From an uncultured Pelagibacteraceae bacterium (GTDB lineage: Bacteria > Pseudomonadota > Alphaproteobacteria > Pelagibacterales > Pelagibacteraceae): DNA of 64,000 nt. The notes beneath the pieces are model-generated. The model ran no database searches, was not told the DNA's origin, and worked only from the letters and a program-made list of their open reading frames with translations. The stretch is taken from positions 124,001 through 188,000 of the forward strand of contig CACHUN010000001.1 of NCBI GenBank assembly GCA_902583075.1. Reading direction: 5' to 3'. Shown here piece after piece: positions 50,755 to 60,434 of this stretch. How positions within the stretch are numbered: position 1 is the first letter of the stretch; each line of letters starts with the position of its first letter. Both the position numbers and the translations under genes were made by a program.

Positions 50755-51656
50755 TGTTTAATATTTTTGGTTTTTATAAATTTAAAAAACTTAATAATTT
50801 AAAAAAATTAAAAAATAGATTAGAGATCGATCTTAAAGACCATGAAATTTTTGGAACAATAATAATTTCATCTGAGGGAGTTAATGGAACGATTTCAGCT
50901 AAAAAAAATAATCTTTTGAAATTCAATAAACTTTTAAAAAAAATATTATATATAAAAAAATTTAATTCAGAAAATAATTCAAATAGTAAATTTAATCCAT
51001 TCCATAAACCTAAAGTAAAAATTAAAAAGGAAGTTGTTCCAATGGGTTTTAAAGTTACAAACTACAACTATCCCAAGAACAACCTCAATCCAAGGGAATG
51101 GAATAAAATAATTAAAAAAAAGGATACGGTTTTGATAGATGCACGGAAATCTTTTGAGCATGATGTGGGTACTTTTAAAAAATCTTTAAATCCAAATATA
51201 GAAAACTTTCGTCAATTTCCTAAATATTTAAATCAATTTAAAAATAGTGAAAATATAGCAATGTTTTGTACAGGTGGCATCAGATGTGAAAAAGCAAATA
51301 TTTATTTGAAAAAAAAAGGATTTAAAAATGTATATGTTTTAAAAGGCGGAATTATTAATTATTTAAATAATATTGACAAAAAAAATAGTCAATGGAAAGG
51401 CGAATGTTTTGTTTTTGATAATAGAGTTTCAATAAAACATGGCTTGAAGCAGGGCAGTTATTCAATTTGTAGTGGTTGCAGAAAACCTCTTTCTATCAAA
51501 GAAAAAAAATCTTCTAAATATTTAGAAGGCATTCATTGTCCAAAATGTCACGATTATTTAACAGATGATCAAAAATCAAGATTTGCAATGAGACAAAAGC
51601 AAATAATACTTGCAAAAAAAACTGGCAAGAGACATATCTTTAAAAAAGAATATTAA
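50754..51656 (+). CDS. trhO: tRNA uridine(34) hydroxylase, rhodanese family
   Basis: Oxygen-dependent enzyme forming 5-hydroxyuridine at the tRNA wobble position (YceA/UPF0176 family). The 300 residues have an N-terminal acylphosphatase-like domain (SSEGVNGTISA), a rhodanese domain with FCTGGIRCEKANIYL (active Cys172), and a C-terminal Cys pair set (CSGCRKP, CPKCHD). It overlaps the preceding methyltransferase gene by one base, suggesting a tRNA modification pair. Confidence 0.92.
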   Translation: MFNIFGFYKFKKLNNLKKLKNRLEIDLKDHEIFGTIIISSEGVNGTISAKKNNLLKFNKLLKKILYIKKFNSENNSNSKFNPFHKPKVKIKKEVVPMGFKVTNYNYPKNNLNPREWNKIIKKKDTVLIDARKSFEHDVGTFKKSLNPNIENFRQFPKYLNQFKNSENIAMFCTGGIRCEKANIYLKKKGFKNVYVLKGGIINYLNNIDKKNSQWKGECFVFDNRVSIKHGLKQGSYSICSGCRKPLSIKEKKSSKYLEGIHCPKCHDYLTDDQKSRFAMRQKQIILAKKTGKRHIFKKEY

Positions 51657-51672
51657 TTAAATTATAATTTTT

Positions 51673-53034
51673 ATGGATTTGCTTAAAGAAAATATACCCC
51701 TACTTGTTAGAAAACTTGCAATACCAGCAAGTGTAGGCACGCTTTTTCAAACCTTATACAATATTGTTGATACTTTTTATTCAGGACTAATCTCACCCGA
51801 GGCACTTTCTGCACTCAGTAAATCATTTCCAATATATTTTATTATTGTTGCAACCTCAATTGGTGTAACAGTTGCGGGAACTTCTTTAATAGGGAATAGT
51901 ATTGGAGAAAAAAATGAAAAAAATATTTCTTATTATTTTAGCCATATTATTTTCTATGGACTGATCATATCAGTTTTTATTACATGCATAGGTTTATATT
52001 TTGCTGAAAAAGTTTTTAATATAATGGGTTCGACTGAAGAAATTACAAATTTAGGACTTCAATATACAAATATTATGTTTTATGGATCATTTCTTTTTTT
52101 CCTTGTTGTATCACTTAACTCTTTATTACATGCAGAAGGAGATACAAAAACATACAGAAATGTTTTGGTTTTAAGTTTTCTACTAAATATAATTTTAAAT
52201 CCTATACTAATATTTGGTTTTCTATTCATACCTGCTTTTGGTATGATGGGTATAGGTCTATCAACCATTATAGCTCAATTTATAGCTTTTGCGATTATTT
52301 TATATAAGGTCTTGCAAAATCCTAGGGTAAAAAAAATTACTAAGGAATTTTTTAAAATTAAATTAACATTTTTAAAAAATATATTTTTTCAATCAATGCC
52401 AATATCAATTGCTATATGTGGATATGCAGTTGCTGCTACATTTATATTTACTTATGTTGGCCAAACTAGTGAATTGGCTGTAGCTGGTTATGGAGCAGCT
52501 ACGAGAATTGAGCAAGTTGTTTTACTTCCTATATTAGGAATAAATACTGCAATTATCTCAATTATAGCTCAAAATTATGGTGCAAATCATTTTGATAGAG
52601 TGAAAGAGACTTATTTTATATCTGTCAAATATGGCTTTTTATTAATGCTTTTCTCTGGAATATTTGTTTATTTCACAGCAGATATAATACCAAGACTTTT
52701 CTCTAATGATGAAACTGTTTTAGAATATGGACGTAGATACTTAAAAATTGCAGCATTTATTTTACCTGCATATCCAATTTTCTTTTTATCAAACGGTTTT
52801 TTTATGGGTTTAAAAAAATCTAATTATGCAATGATAAACAATATGTTGCGAAATGTTCTTGTTCCTATATGTGTTTTTTACTTAGCCAAATATCTATCTG
52901 CAGATTTTGATAGTTTTTTCTGGTTGTGGTTTATTTTTCAATGGTCACTTTCGATATTATTATTTAGTTATGTGAGTTATTATATAAAAAAAAAATTAGA
53001 TAAACCTAGCGCTATCCTTAATCCACAACCATAA
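51673..53034 (+). CDS. MATE-family multidrug/sodium efflux transporter
   Basis: Twelve-helix inner-membrane exporter of the MATE family, 453 residues. The N-terminal half has LAIPASVGTLFQTLYNIVDTFYSG, the usual MATE helix 1, and the second half repeats it (GYGAATRIEQVVLLPILGINTAIISI). NorM/DinF-like; the substrate is unknown. Its last 39 bases overlap the end of the converging soxG gene. Confidence 0.92.
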   Translation: MDLLKENIPLLVRKLAIPASVGTLFQTLYNIVDTFYSGLISPEALSALSKSFPIYFIIVATSIGVTVAGTSLIGNSIGEKNEKNISYYFSHIIFYGLIISVFITCIGLYFAEKVFNIMGSTEEITNLGLQYTNIMFYGSFLFFLVVSLNSLLHAEGDTKTYRNVLVLSFLLNIILNPILIFGFLFIPAFGMMGIGLSTIIAQFIAFAIILYKVLQNPRVKKITKEFFKIKLTFLKNIFFQSMPISIAICGYAVAATFIFTYVGQTSELAVAGYGAATRIEQVVLLPILGINTAIISIIAQNYGANHFDRVKETYFISVKYGFLLMLFSGIFVYFTADIIPRLFSNDETVLEYGRRYLKIAAFILPAYPIFFLSNGFFMGLKKSNYAMINNMLRNVLVPICVFYLAKYLSADFDSFFWLWFIFQWSLSILLFSYVSYYIKKKLDKPSAILNPQP

Positions 53035-53541
53035 ATCTTCTGAGAATGATCTTCTCACAAAAAGATTTATTTCGTTTATTTCAGTATGATGAATAATTAC
53101 ATCTGTATGATTGAGCAATGTTTGCGTTACAGAATTTTTAGTATTTTTAAAATTATTGAAGTTAAAAGGAGATCCCGATGAAAGTAGATCAAAAGTCTTT
53201 TTACCCTTTATATTAATACATATCCATTGATTAGAAACATCAACTATTGAGCCAAAATTTAATTTAGAAATTTCGTTATAAAGATCATTATAAACATTAT
53301 TGTTATCTTCATTAAAATATACTAACCATTCATCTGGACTTAGCCATAGAGCATTAAATTGTTGATTTGAGGAACCTGTATTTGATTCAATTGGTAAGAT
53401 GATTGATAAAATCTTTCCTGCTTTTGTAAAAAATTCCTTTTTTTTCCCTCGAATATTTATTTTTTTAATTGGTTCAGATAACTTTAATTCTAGTTCATCT
53501 AATGATTTTTTTTCAAAGTTAGGGTATTCTAAATTAAGCAT
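52996..53541 (-). CDS. soxG: Sarcosine oxidase gamma subunit
   Basis: Small subunit of heterotetrameric sarcosine oxidase, 181 residues. The GcvT-related core is weakly conserved: IILPIESNTGSSNQQFNALWLSPDEWLVYF, VDVSNQWICINIKG, and a C-terminal FVRRSFSEDLWLWI stretch typical of SoxG. It overlaps soxA by eight bases. Its C-terminal 39 bases overlap the end of the MATE gene on the other strand. Confidence 0.9.
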   Translation of the reverse strand: MLNLEYPNFEKKSLDELELKLSEPIKKINIRGKKKEFFTKAGKILSIILPIESNTGSSNQQFNALWLSPDEWLVYFNEDNNNVYNDLYNEISKLNFGSIVDVSNQWICINIKGKKTFDLLSSGSPFNFNNFKNTKNSVTQTLLNHTDVIIHHTEINEINLFVRRSFSEDLWLWIKDSARFI

Positions 53542-56536
53542 TGATCCTCTTGTTTTCTTTATCTAAAAAAATAAAATCTGAAACTGTTACATTGATATTT
53601 TTATTTTCCATAGGTACAAAAAGTTTTTGACCATTCATCTTTTTTCCACCTTTAACAACTGCTAGTGCAATCGATTTATTTAAATTAGGGCTAAAATAGC
53701 TTGATGTTACATGTCCAATCATTTCAACAGGTTTCTTATCTAATTCAGAGACTATCTGAGCACCTTCTTCTAATATTTCATTAGGGTCATCCGTAAGCAA
53801 TCCAACAAGCTGTTTTCTGTCTTCTCTCATCGTATCACTTCTATAAAGTGATCTTTTACCTATAAAGTCATATTTTTTTTTACTAACTATCCAATCCATC
53901 TGAAGATCAATAGGTGTCATAGTTCCATCTGTATCCTGGCCAACAATAATAAATCCCTTTTCAGCTCTTAATAAGTGCATTGTTTCTGTTCCATAAGGAG
54001 TAATTTTGTATTCTTCTCCAGCTGCAATGCAGTTTTCCCATAATGATTTTCCATATTTTGACTCTATATTAATTTCATAACTAAGCTCTCCTGTGAAACT
54101 TATTCTCATTATTCTACATTCAATTTTATCAATTATTGCATCTTGGTAAGACATATGAGGAAACGCTTCATCACTAAAATCTTTATTAGGAAATAATTTT
54201 TTCAATATTTTTTTTGAATTTGGACCACAAATACTCGCTGTAGAATAGTGATCAGTAACAGACGTTAAGTAAACATCTAATTCTGGCCATTCTGTTTGTA
54301 AATAGTCTTCAAGTTTAGAAAGCACATTTGCTGCGCCACCAGTTGTTGTGGTCATTAAATAATGATTTTCACCCAATCTAGTGGTTACACCATCATCATA
54401 AACCATACCATCTTCATTTAACATTAAACCATATCGGCATTTCCCAATTCCTAATTTTGACCAAGCATTTGTATAAACTCTGTTTAAAAATTCAGAAGCA
54501 TCAGATCCCTGTATATCTATTTTTCCTAATGTAGAGGCATCCAAAATTCCAGCACTATCTCTTGCAGCTTTACTTTCTCTTTGAACTGCTTCATGAAGAT
54601 TTTCATTATTAATAGGGTAGTACCATGGTCTTTTCCATTGCCCAACATTTTCAAATTTTGCATTATTTTGAACGTGCCATTCATGAATTGAGGTTTTTCT
54701 AACAATATCAAAAAATTTTCCAACACTTCTTCCTACAATTGCTCCAAAAGTTAAAGGTGTAAATGGTGGTCTAAAAGTAGTTGTACCTAAAGAACCCATT
54801 TTTACTCCAGCTGTGTCAGCAATAATCCCCAAGGCATGCATATTCGATAATTTACCTTGATCTGTAGCCATTCCAGTTGTTGTATATCTCTTTACATGTT
54901 CTATCGATTTAAAACCTTCTCTAAGTGCTAACTTTATATCTTTCGCTGTCGAATCATTTTGAAAATCTATAAAAGATTTAGTTTTACCATCTGATATAGT
55001 ATTTGGTAACAGCCATATGTTTTTCTTCTCTAACTCTTTTGAACATAAAACTGAAATTTTATCAAAACCACTTTCATTAATGTTTAAAAATTTTTTAACT
55101 TTATTATTTGTATTTTTAACTATTTCTTCTAATTCAAAATCACCGTTACATGATCCAACATTTATATGATTTTCACTTTTTTCACTTGGAACAAATACTT
55201 GATCTATTTCTCTAAAATCTAATTTTCCTCCTGATTGTGTATGCATATGCACCATTGGTGTCCAACCTCCACTTATTGATAAACAATCACACTGAATTTT
55301 ATGTTTATTTCCAGTAACATTTGATCCATCTTCAGATAAATTCATAATTTCTATTGATTTTATCTTTTTGTAGCCAAAAGTATTTACCACTGTAGAGTTC
55401 CAATATATTTCGATTCCTAGGTCTTCAGCATTTTTAACAATATTTGATGAAGATTTTTTCCTAATATCAATAATTTTTACTGATATTCCTTTTTCAAATA
55501 ATGACACTGCAGTTTCGTAAGCACTATCATTGTTAGTAAAAATAATATTATTTAATCCACTTGATACACCATAAAAATCTAAATATTTTTTAACAGAGTT
55601 AGCAAGTATAATTCCTGGTCTATCATTGTTGTTGAATATAAGAGGTCTTTCTATTGCACCTGCAGCAACAATTACTTTATCTGCTCTTATTTTCCATAAT
55701 CTCTGTCTTATACTGCCATTTTTTTTATCTAATGGTAAATGATCTGATATATTTTCTTTGGCCAAAAGATAGTTATAACTATGAAAAGCTGCCAAACTTG
55801 TTCTAGATTTTATTATTAAATTATCTAATTTTTCTAATTCTGATATTTCATTCATTAACCATTCATTTGATTTTTGATTATCTATTATAAAATTTTTATT
55901 ATTTTGATAAATTGTGGATCCACCAAGTATATTTTTATCTTCGATTAATATTGTCTTTAAATTATTTTTTGCTGCTATTTTAGCAGATATAATACCTGAA
56001 ATCCCACCTCCAATAACTAATACATCACAATGTTCATGTTTATGGTCGTAAATGTCTGGATCTGGTTGTGTAGGTGATTTGCCTAGGCCTGCTGACAATC
56101 TTATTAATGGTTCATAAATTTTTTTCCAAAAACTTTTAGGCCACATAAAAGTCTTATAATAAAAACCTGCTGGTATAAATGGTGATATTAAGTTATTAAT
56201 TCCACCTATATCAAAGTTAAGACTTGGCCAACAATTTTGACTAGATGCTTTCAATCCTTCATAAAGTTCTATTTCTGTAGCTCTTACATTAGGTTCTGTT
56301 AAATCAGTATTAGCATTTATTTGGCATATTGCGTTTGGTTCTTCAGATCCACATGACATTATACCTCTTGGACGATGATACTTAAAACTTCTGCCAACTA
56401 AATGAATTCCATTTGAAAGAAGTGCTGAGGCTAAAGTATCACCCTCAAAACCATGATATTTTTTACCGTCAAAAGTAAATGAAACAGTTTTTGTTTGATC
56501 AACAAATCTTGTTTTATTAATTCTATATTTGGTCAT
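53534..56536 (-). CDS. soxA: Sarcosine oxidase alpha subunit
   Basis: Large subunit of the enzyme that oxidises sarcosine to glycine with formaldehyde or 5,10-methylene-tetrahydrofolate and H2O2. The 1000 residues contain an N-terminal ferredoxin-like domain (GFEGDTLASALLSNGI; RPRGIMSCGSEEPNA), a dinucleotide fold with VIGGGISG (174-181), and a C-terminal GcvT-type folate domain from about residue 610 (SAGILDASTLGKIDIQG). A HAGI-type SLGTTTFRPPFTPLTFG link lies between. It begins one base after soxD ends. Confidence 0.97.
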   Translation of the reverse strand: MTKYRINKTRFVDQTKTVSFTFDGKKYHGFEGDTLASALLSNGIHLVGRSFKYHRPRGIMSCGSEEPNAICQINANTDLTEPNVRATEIELYEGLKASSQNCWPSLNFDIGGINNLISPFIPAGFYYKTFMWPKSFWKKIYEPLIRLSAGLGKSPTQPDPDIYDHKHEHCDVLVIGGGISGIISAKIAAKNNLKTILIEDKNILGGSTIYQNNKNFIIDNQKSNEWLMNEISELEKLDNLIIKSRTSLAAFHSYNYLLAKENISDHLPLDKKNGSIRQRLWKIRADKVIVAAGAIERPLIFNNNDRPGIILANSVKKYLDFYGVSSGLNNIIFTNNDSAYETAVSLFEKGISVKIIDIRKKSSSNIVKNAEDLGIEIYWNSTVVNTFGYKKIKSIEIMNLSEDGSNVTGNKHKIQCDCLSISGGWTPMVHMHTQSGGKLDFREIDQVFVPSEKSENHINVGSCNGDFELEEIVKNTNNKVKKFLNINESGFDKISVLCSKELEKKNIWLLPNTISDGKTKSFIDFQNDSTAKDIKLALREGFKSIEHVKRYTTTGMATDQGKLSNMHALGIIADTAGVKMGSLGTTTFRPPFTPLTFGAIVGRSVGKFFDIVRKTSIHEWHVQNNAKFENVGQWKRPWYYPINNENLHEAVQRESKAARDSAGILDASTLGKIDIQGSDASEFLNRVYTNAWSKLGIGKCRYGLMLNEDGMVYDDGVTTRLGENHYLMTTTTGGAANVLSKLEDYLQTEWPELDVYLTSVTDHYSTASICGPNSKKILKKLFPNKDFSDEAFPHMSYQDAIIDKIECRIMRISFTGELSYEINIESKYGKSLWENCIAAGEEYKITPYGTETMHLLRAEKGFIIVGQDTDGTMTPIDLQMDWIVSKKKYDFIGKRSLYRSDTMREDRKQLVGLLTDDPNEILEEGAQIVSELDKKPVEMIGHVTSSYFSPNLNKSIALAVVKGGKKMNGQKLFVPMENKNINVTVSDFIFLDKENKRINA

Positions 56537-56812
56537 TTAAATTACAGGAGGTTTTTCATCCATTTTGTAAACTGCATGTATTTTGTCATTTGATGTATCC
56601 CTAACCATATTAAACCATTTTCTACATCCATGAGCATGGTTCCATCTTTCAAACTGAACACCTTTAATATTCTTTCTCATAAATAAATATTCTGCCCATT
56701 CATCATCACTTAGCTCTGTAGGTTGTTTTGGTCTTACAATGTGTGCTTCGCCACCACATGAGAACTCACTCTGGTCTCTTTCTCCACAATATGGGCAATT
56801 TATAACAAACAT
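56537..56812 (-). CDS. soxD: Sarcosine oxidase delta subunit
   Basis: Zinc-binding small subunit, 91 residues. Cys6 and Cys9 (NCPYCGERD) with later His/Cys in GGEAH and HAHGCRKWF are likely zinc ligands. YLFMRKNIKGVQFERWNH is a SoxD signature. It starts on the last base of soxB (TAATG) and is immediately before soxA, the invariant B-D-A-G order. Confidence 0.96.
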   Translation of the reverse strand: MFVINCPYCGERDQSEFSCGGEAHIVRPKQPTELSDDEWAEYLFMRKNIKGVQFERWNHAHGCRKWFNMVRDTSNDKIHAVYKMDEKPPVI

Positions 56813-58065
56813 TAGTGTGCTACAGCAGCTGCACCATGTTCATCAACAAGATCTCCACTTACAAATCTGTTAAGATTAAATGCTGCATTTAATTTATGTG
56901 GCTCATCATTAGCAATTGTGTGAGCAAATAAATCACCAGATCCAGGTGTTGCTTTAAAACCTCCTGTTCCCCATCCACAGTTAAAATAAAGACCTTTTAT
57001 ATTTGTTTTGCTAATGATCGGACTTGCGTCCGGGCAAATATCAACAATACCACCCCATTGTCTTAACATCTTCATTCTACTAAAAATAGGGTACAGCTCT
57101 AATATAGCTTTTAAGGTACCTTCTACTACATCATGACTTCCTCTTTGTGTATAAGATATGTAAGCATCTGTTCCAGCACCAATTACTAATTCACCTTTAT
57201 CAGATTGACTAACATATGCATGGACAGCATTAGACATTACAACTGTATCTATTATTGGTTTGACTGGTTCTGAGACTAATGCTTGTAATGGTTTACTTTC
57301 AAGTGGTAATTTTAAGCCTGCCATATTAGCAATTACACTTGAATGACCTGCGGCTACTACACCAATTTTTTTTGTTTTGATAAATCCTTTTGTAGTATCA
57401 AGTCCTTCAACATGGTCTCCATTTCTTTTTACTCCTTTAACTTCACAATTTTGAATTATATCTACACCCATTGCATCTGCACCTCTTGCATAACCCCATG
57501 CAACAGCATCATGTCTTGCAGTTCCAGCTCTTCTTTGTAAAGTTCCACCAAGTACAGGATATCTAATATCTTGAGAAATATTTATGATTGGACAAAATTC
57601 CTTAACTTGTTTTGTGTCTAACCAAACAGCATCGATACCATTCAACCTATTTGCATGAGTTCTTCTTTTTAAATCTCTAACGTCTTGAAGGTTATGAGCT
57701 AAGTTCATAACTCCACGTTGACTAAACATTATATTATAATTTAACTCTTGAGATAAATTTTCCCAAATTTTTAAAGCATGGTCATACAATCCAGCGCTAG
57801 CATCCCATAAATAATTTGATCTTATGATTGTTGTATTTCTCCCGGTATTACCTCCACCAATCCAACCTTTTTCTAAAACCGCAATATTTTTCATGTTATG
57901 TTTTTTTGCAAGATAGTAAGCTGTTGCTAATCCATGCCCACCACCTCCAACAATTACTGCTTCATATTCTTTTTTAGGCTCAGGATTGCCCCAGGCTTGT
58001 TTCCAGTTTTCATGCTGCGAAAAAGCATTTTTTATCAGTGAAAAAATTGAATATTTGTTTTTCAT
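56812..58065 (-). CDS. soxB: Sarcosine oxidase beta subunit
   Basis: Flavoprotein subunit where sarcosine is oxidised, 417 residues. The FAD fold [19 protein letters not shown] (GGGGHG at 40-45) and [18 protein letters not shown] are diagnostic. His185 in [14 protein letters not shown] matches the region that carries covalent FMN in studied enzymes. It is the first gene of soxBDAG; the gap upstream is shared with tRNA-Ser and holds a palindrome. Confidence 0.97.
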   Translation of the reverse strand: MKNKYSIFSLIKNAFSQHENWKQAWGNPEPKKEYEAVIVGGGGHGLATAYYLAKKHNMKNIAVLEKGWIGGGNTGRNTTIIRSNYLWDASAGLYDHALKIWENLSQELNYNIMFSQRGVMNLAHNLQDVRDLKRRTHANRLNGIDAVWLDTKQVKEFCPIINISQDIRYPVLGGTLQRRAGTARHDAVAWGYARGADAMGVDIIQNCEVKGVKRNGDHVEGLDTTKGFIKTKKIGVVAAGHSSVIANMAGLKLPLESKPLQALVSEPVKPIIDTVVMSNAVHAYVSQSDKGELVIGAGTDAYISYTQRGSHDVVEGTLKAILELYPIFSRMKMLRQWGGIVDICPDASPIISKTNIKGLYFNCGWGTGGFKATPGSGDLFAHTIANDEPHKLNAAFNLNRFVSGDLVDEHGAAAVAH

Positions 58066-58090
58066 ATTTGCAAGAAATTACTTGATTAAT

Positions 58091-58104
58091 ATTGAATATT
58101 CAAT
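58091..58104. promoter_or_regulatory. 14-bp perfect palindrome upstream of soxB
   Basis: ATTGAATATTCAAT is its own reverse complement and lies 26 nt before the soxB start codon and 26 nt before tRNA-Ser. On the minus strand it sits between TTGAAA (58112-58107) and TATTAA (58091-58086), a possible soxB promoter with a 15-nt spacer. It could be an operator; AT-rich palindromes also arise by chance. Confidence 0.35.
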
Positions 58105-58129
58105 GATTTCAAGTTACACATGTATCAAC

Positions 58130-58220
58130 GGAAGAGTGGGTGAGTTGGCTTAAACCAGCAGTTTGCTAAATTGCCGAAGGAGCAATCCTTCCAAGGGTTC
58201 GAATCCCTTCTCTTCCGCCA
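58130..58220 (+). tRNA. tRNA-Ser (anticodon GCT), CCA encoded
   Basis: Acceptor GGAAGAG (58130-58136) pairs with CTCTTCC (58210-58216). The anticodon GCT sits in a TTGCTAA loop, followed by a long class II variable arm, a GGGTTCGAATCCC T arm, discriminator G and CCA (58218-58220). The next base is the last base of the converging lytic transglycosylase stop codon. Confidence 0.96.
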
Positions 58221-60407
58221 TTAATACATGCTCTGATTTTTAAAGAAATCTTTTAAATATATTGGCTTTTGAGACAAAATGTACCTGTAAACATTGTAAT
58301 TTTCTAAAACTCTTTGTACATAATTTCTTGTTTCTTTAAATTTAATAAGCTCAACCCAATCAACATAGTCAATCTGTTTTTTTTGAGGATCCTTATTAAT
58401 TTTTTTCCAATACTTTACTCTCTTAGGACCAGCATTGTAAGCGGCTGTAGCAAAAGGGTAGGATCCTTTATACTGATTGATTAAACCAGCAATATAATGA
58501 GATCCTAAATTAATATTATATTCAGGGTCAGTTGTTAATTTAGCCTTCGAGTATCCTAACTTAGCTTGTTTTGATACAGTCTTAGCCGTATAAGGCATCA
58601 GTTGCATTAATCCTTGAGCACCAACTCTACTCCTTGCTGAGGTATCAAATTCACTTTCTTGTCTGATAATAGATAATATTAATGCTGGATCAGGAATTTT
58701 TCTTCCACCAACAAATTTTGGTACACTCATTATTGGATAATTAAATTGGTTGTGAAATCTTTTTTGATATGAAGCAATTTTAGAGACTTGTATAGCAAAA
58801 TCAAAACGTGATATATCAGAAGCTAATTTAGCAGCTAAAGCCTCACTGCCTTTTTCTACATTATCATTTGCTAAAAACCTTAAGATATGTTTTGTGTATT
58901 TATCTTTATTTAAATAATCAAGTAAATCAACAATTGCGACAAGTTTTTTTGAGTAAAACTCTTGTTCATAATCATCATCTACAAACATTAATTTATCTAG
59001 TTCAAATTTTTCTTGAGGTTTTACTTTCATATGTGAGAGTTGACCATAGTAGGTTGTTAAATATTTTGACCCTTCAAAGAACCATTTATTTGAGCTTTCT
59101 TTATCCCCAATTTTTTCATATGTTTTTCCCAACCAATAGGCACCTCTAGATAAGCTGATTGGATAGCTAACATTCCTATAAAAATTCAAAAAATGATTTT
59201 CTGCTTGTTGCGCATCTTTTAAAAAACTAAGTGCTATCCATCCACTCATCCATTCTGCTTCAGCATAATCGGCACCTTCTGTCATTGCGTGATTTGAGAC
59301 AATTCTATAAGCAGTTTTATATTTTTTTTTATAAATTAAAGATCTTCCAATTATTGATCTTTCTTTCCACCATTTATCTGGTCTTACTAAATATTCTTCA
59401 GAGTTTTTTATTTTGTTAAGAATTTCTAGAGAGCTATCTACACGTCCTTTTTTCCTTCTCCATTTTAATCGATCATAATTTAAACCAGCGTCATTCTTTA
59501 AATTTTTTGGTACTTTTTTTATCGCTTCATCAACCCCATATCCTCTACTTATTAATATTTGTCTTGCTGTATAAAGTAATTGATACTCATTAGGCAAATA
59601 TCTAATAACTCTTTTAAGATCCCAATGCTTACCCTCCCAAGCATAGTAATCAGCTCTATTTATATAATCAGAGGTATCTAGAATTTTTTTAAATTTTTTT
59701 CTGAAATATTTTAAATTATTTGTATTTAGATCTGCATTTATAAATCCTTCTTTAATTAATCTTTTTCCATCACCAGACTTTCCAGTTTTAATTAAACTCT
59801 CACCTAGCATCATTTTACCATATCCACTTAATGGCTTATTACTTTGAAACCAATTAATTATTTCTGTAGGAGATTGGTTTTGTAAGTTTATTTTGTGTTC
59901 AGCAAGATATTTAATTCTATCAAATCTTGGATAATCTTTAACTCTTTCGATAAACCTTTTGTATTCAGAAAAAGTTGCTTTATTTCCAGATGTTAGAAGA
60001 TGCCTCCACTCTATAAAATCATATATTGATTGAGCTCTTGCTTTTTTCGCAGTATTTTTTGCATCTTTCCAATTAGATTTTTCCATAAATCTAATTGCTT
60101 GTTTTGCTAATTGAAAATCTCTTTCACTATAATATCTAGTTTTTTTAACAGTTCTTAACGATTGTTTTTTTACAATAAGTGGTTTTTTTGGTGGTAACAA
60201 AATTCCAAAAATCTCTTTAGGCAAATCTTTATCATCTATTAAACTTTGTTTTTCATTAAATGTTCCTGGTTTTAAAGGAGGAACTACTACCTGACTTTTA
60301 AACGCAGGTTTTTTCTTAGGAATTATTATTTCATTCGAATATGATGATTGAAAAAAGCTTAAAAAAAATATAGTTGTTAATAGTAATTTAGATTTTCTAA
60401 AAATCAT
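58221..60407 (-). CDS. slt: Soluble lytic murein transglycosylase
   Basis: Periplasmic enzyme that cleaves peptidoglycan to 1,6-anhydro-muropeptides. The 728 residues start with a signal peptide (about 1-24, ending near SSYS), followed by a long alpha-superhelical region and a C-terminal lysozyme-like domain with the catalytic Glu near residue 584 in IIRQESEFD, then GAQGLMQLMPYTAK and AYNAGPKRV. Its stop abuts the CCA end of tRNA-Ser with no spacer. It diverges from dapA. Confidence 0.94.
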   Translation of the reverse strand: MIFRKSKLLLTTIFFLSFFQSSYSNEIIIPKKKPAFKSQVVVPPLKPGTFNEKQSLIDDKDLPKEIFGILLPPKKPLIVKKQSLRTVKKTRYYSERDFQLAKQAIRFMEKSNWKDAKNTAKKARAQSIYDFIEWRHLLTSGNKATFSEYKRFIERVKDYPRFDRIKYLAEHKINLQNQSPTEIINWFQSNKPLSGYGKMMLGESLIKTGKSGDGKRLIKEGFINADLNTNNLKYFRKKFKKILDTSDYINRADYYAWEGKHWDLKRVIRYLPNEYQLLYTARQILISRGYGVDEAIKKVPKNLKNDAGLNYDRLKWRRKKGRVDSSLEILNKIKNSEEYLVRPDKWWKERSIIGRSLIYKKKYKTAYRIVSNHAMTEGADYAEAEWMSGWIALSFLKDAQQAENHFLNFYRNVSYPISLSRGAYWLGKTYEKIGDKESSNKWFFEGSKYLTTYYGQLSHMKVKPQEKFELDKLMFVDDDYEQEFYSKKLVAIVDLLDYLNKDKYTKHILRFLANDNVEKGSEALAAKLASDISRFDFAIQVSKIASYQKRFHNQFNYPIMSVPKFVGGRKIPDPALILSIIRQESEFDTSARSRVGAQGLMQLMPYTAKTVSKQAKLGYSKAKLTTDPEYNINLGSHYIAGLINQYKGSYPFATAAYNAGPKRVKYWKKINKDPQKKQIDYVDWVELIKFKETRNYVQRVLENYNVYRYILSQKPIYLKDFFKNQSMY

Positions 60408-60434
60408 TTTTAATAACTTATGATATAAATATTT

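Noticed and set aside
51663..51668. TATAAT directly before the MATE transporter gene
   Set aside because: It ends only four bases before the ATG and has no -35 partner, so the predicted start would fall inside the gene.
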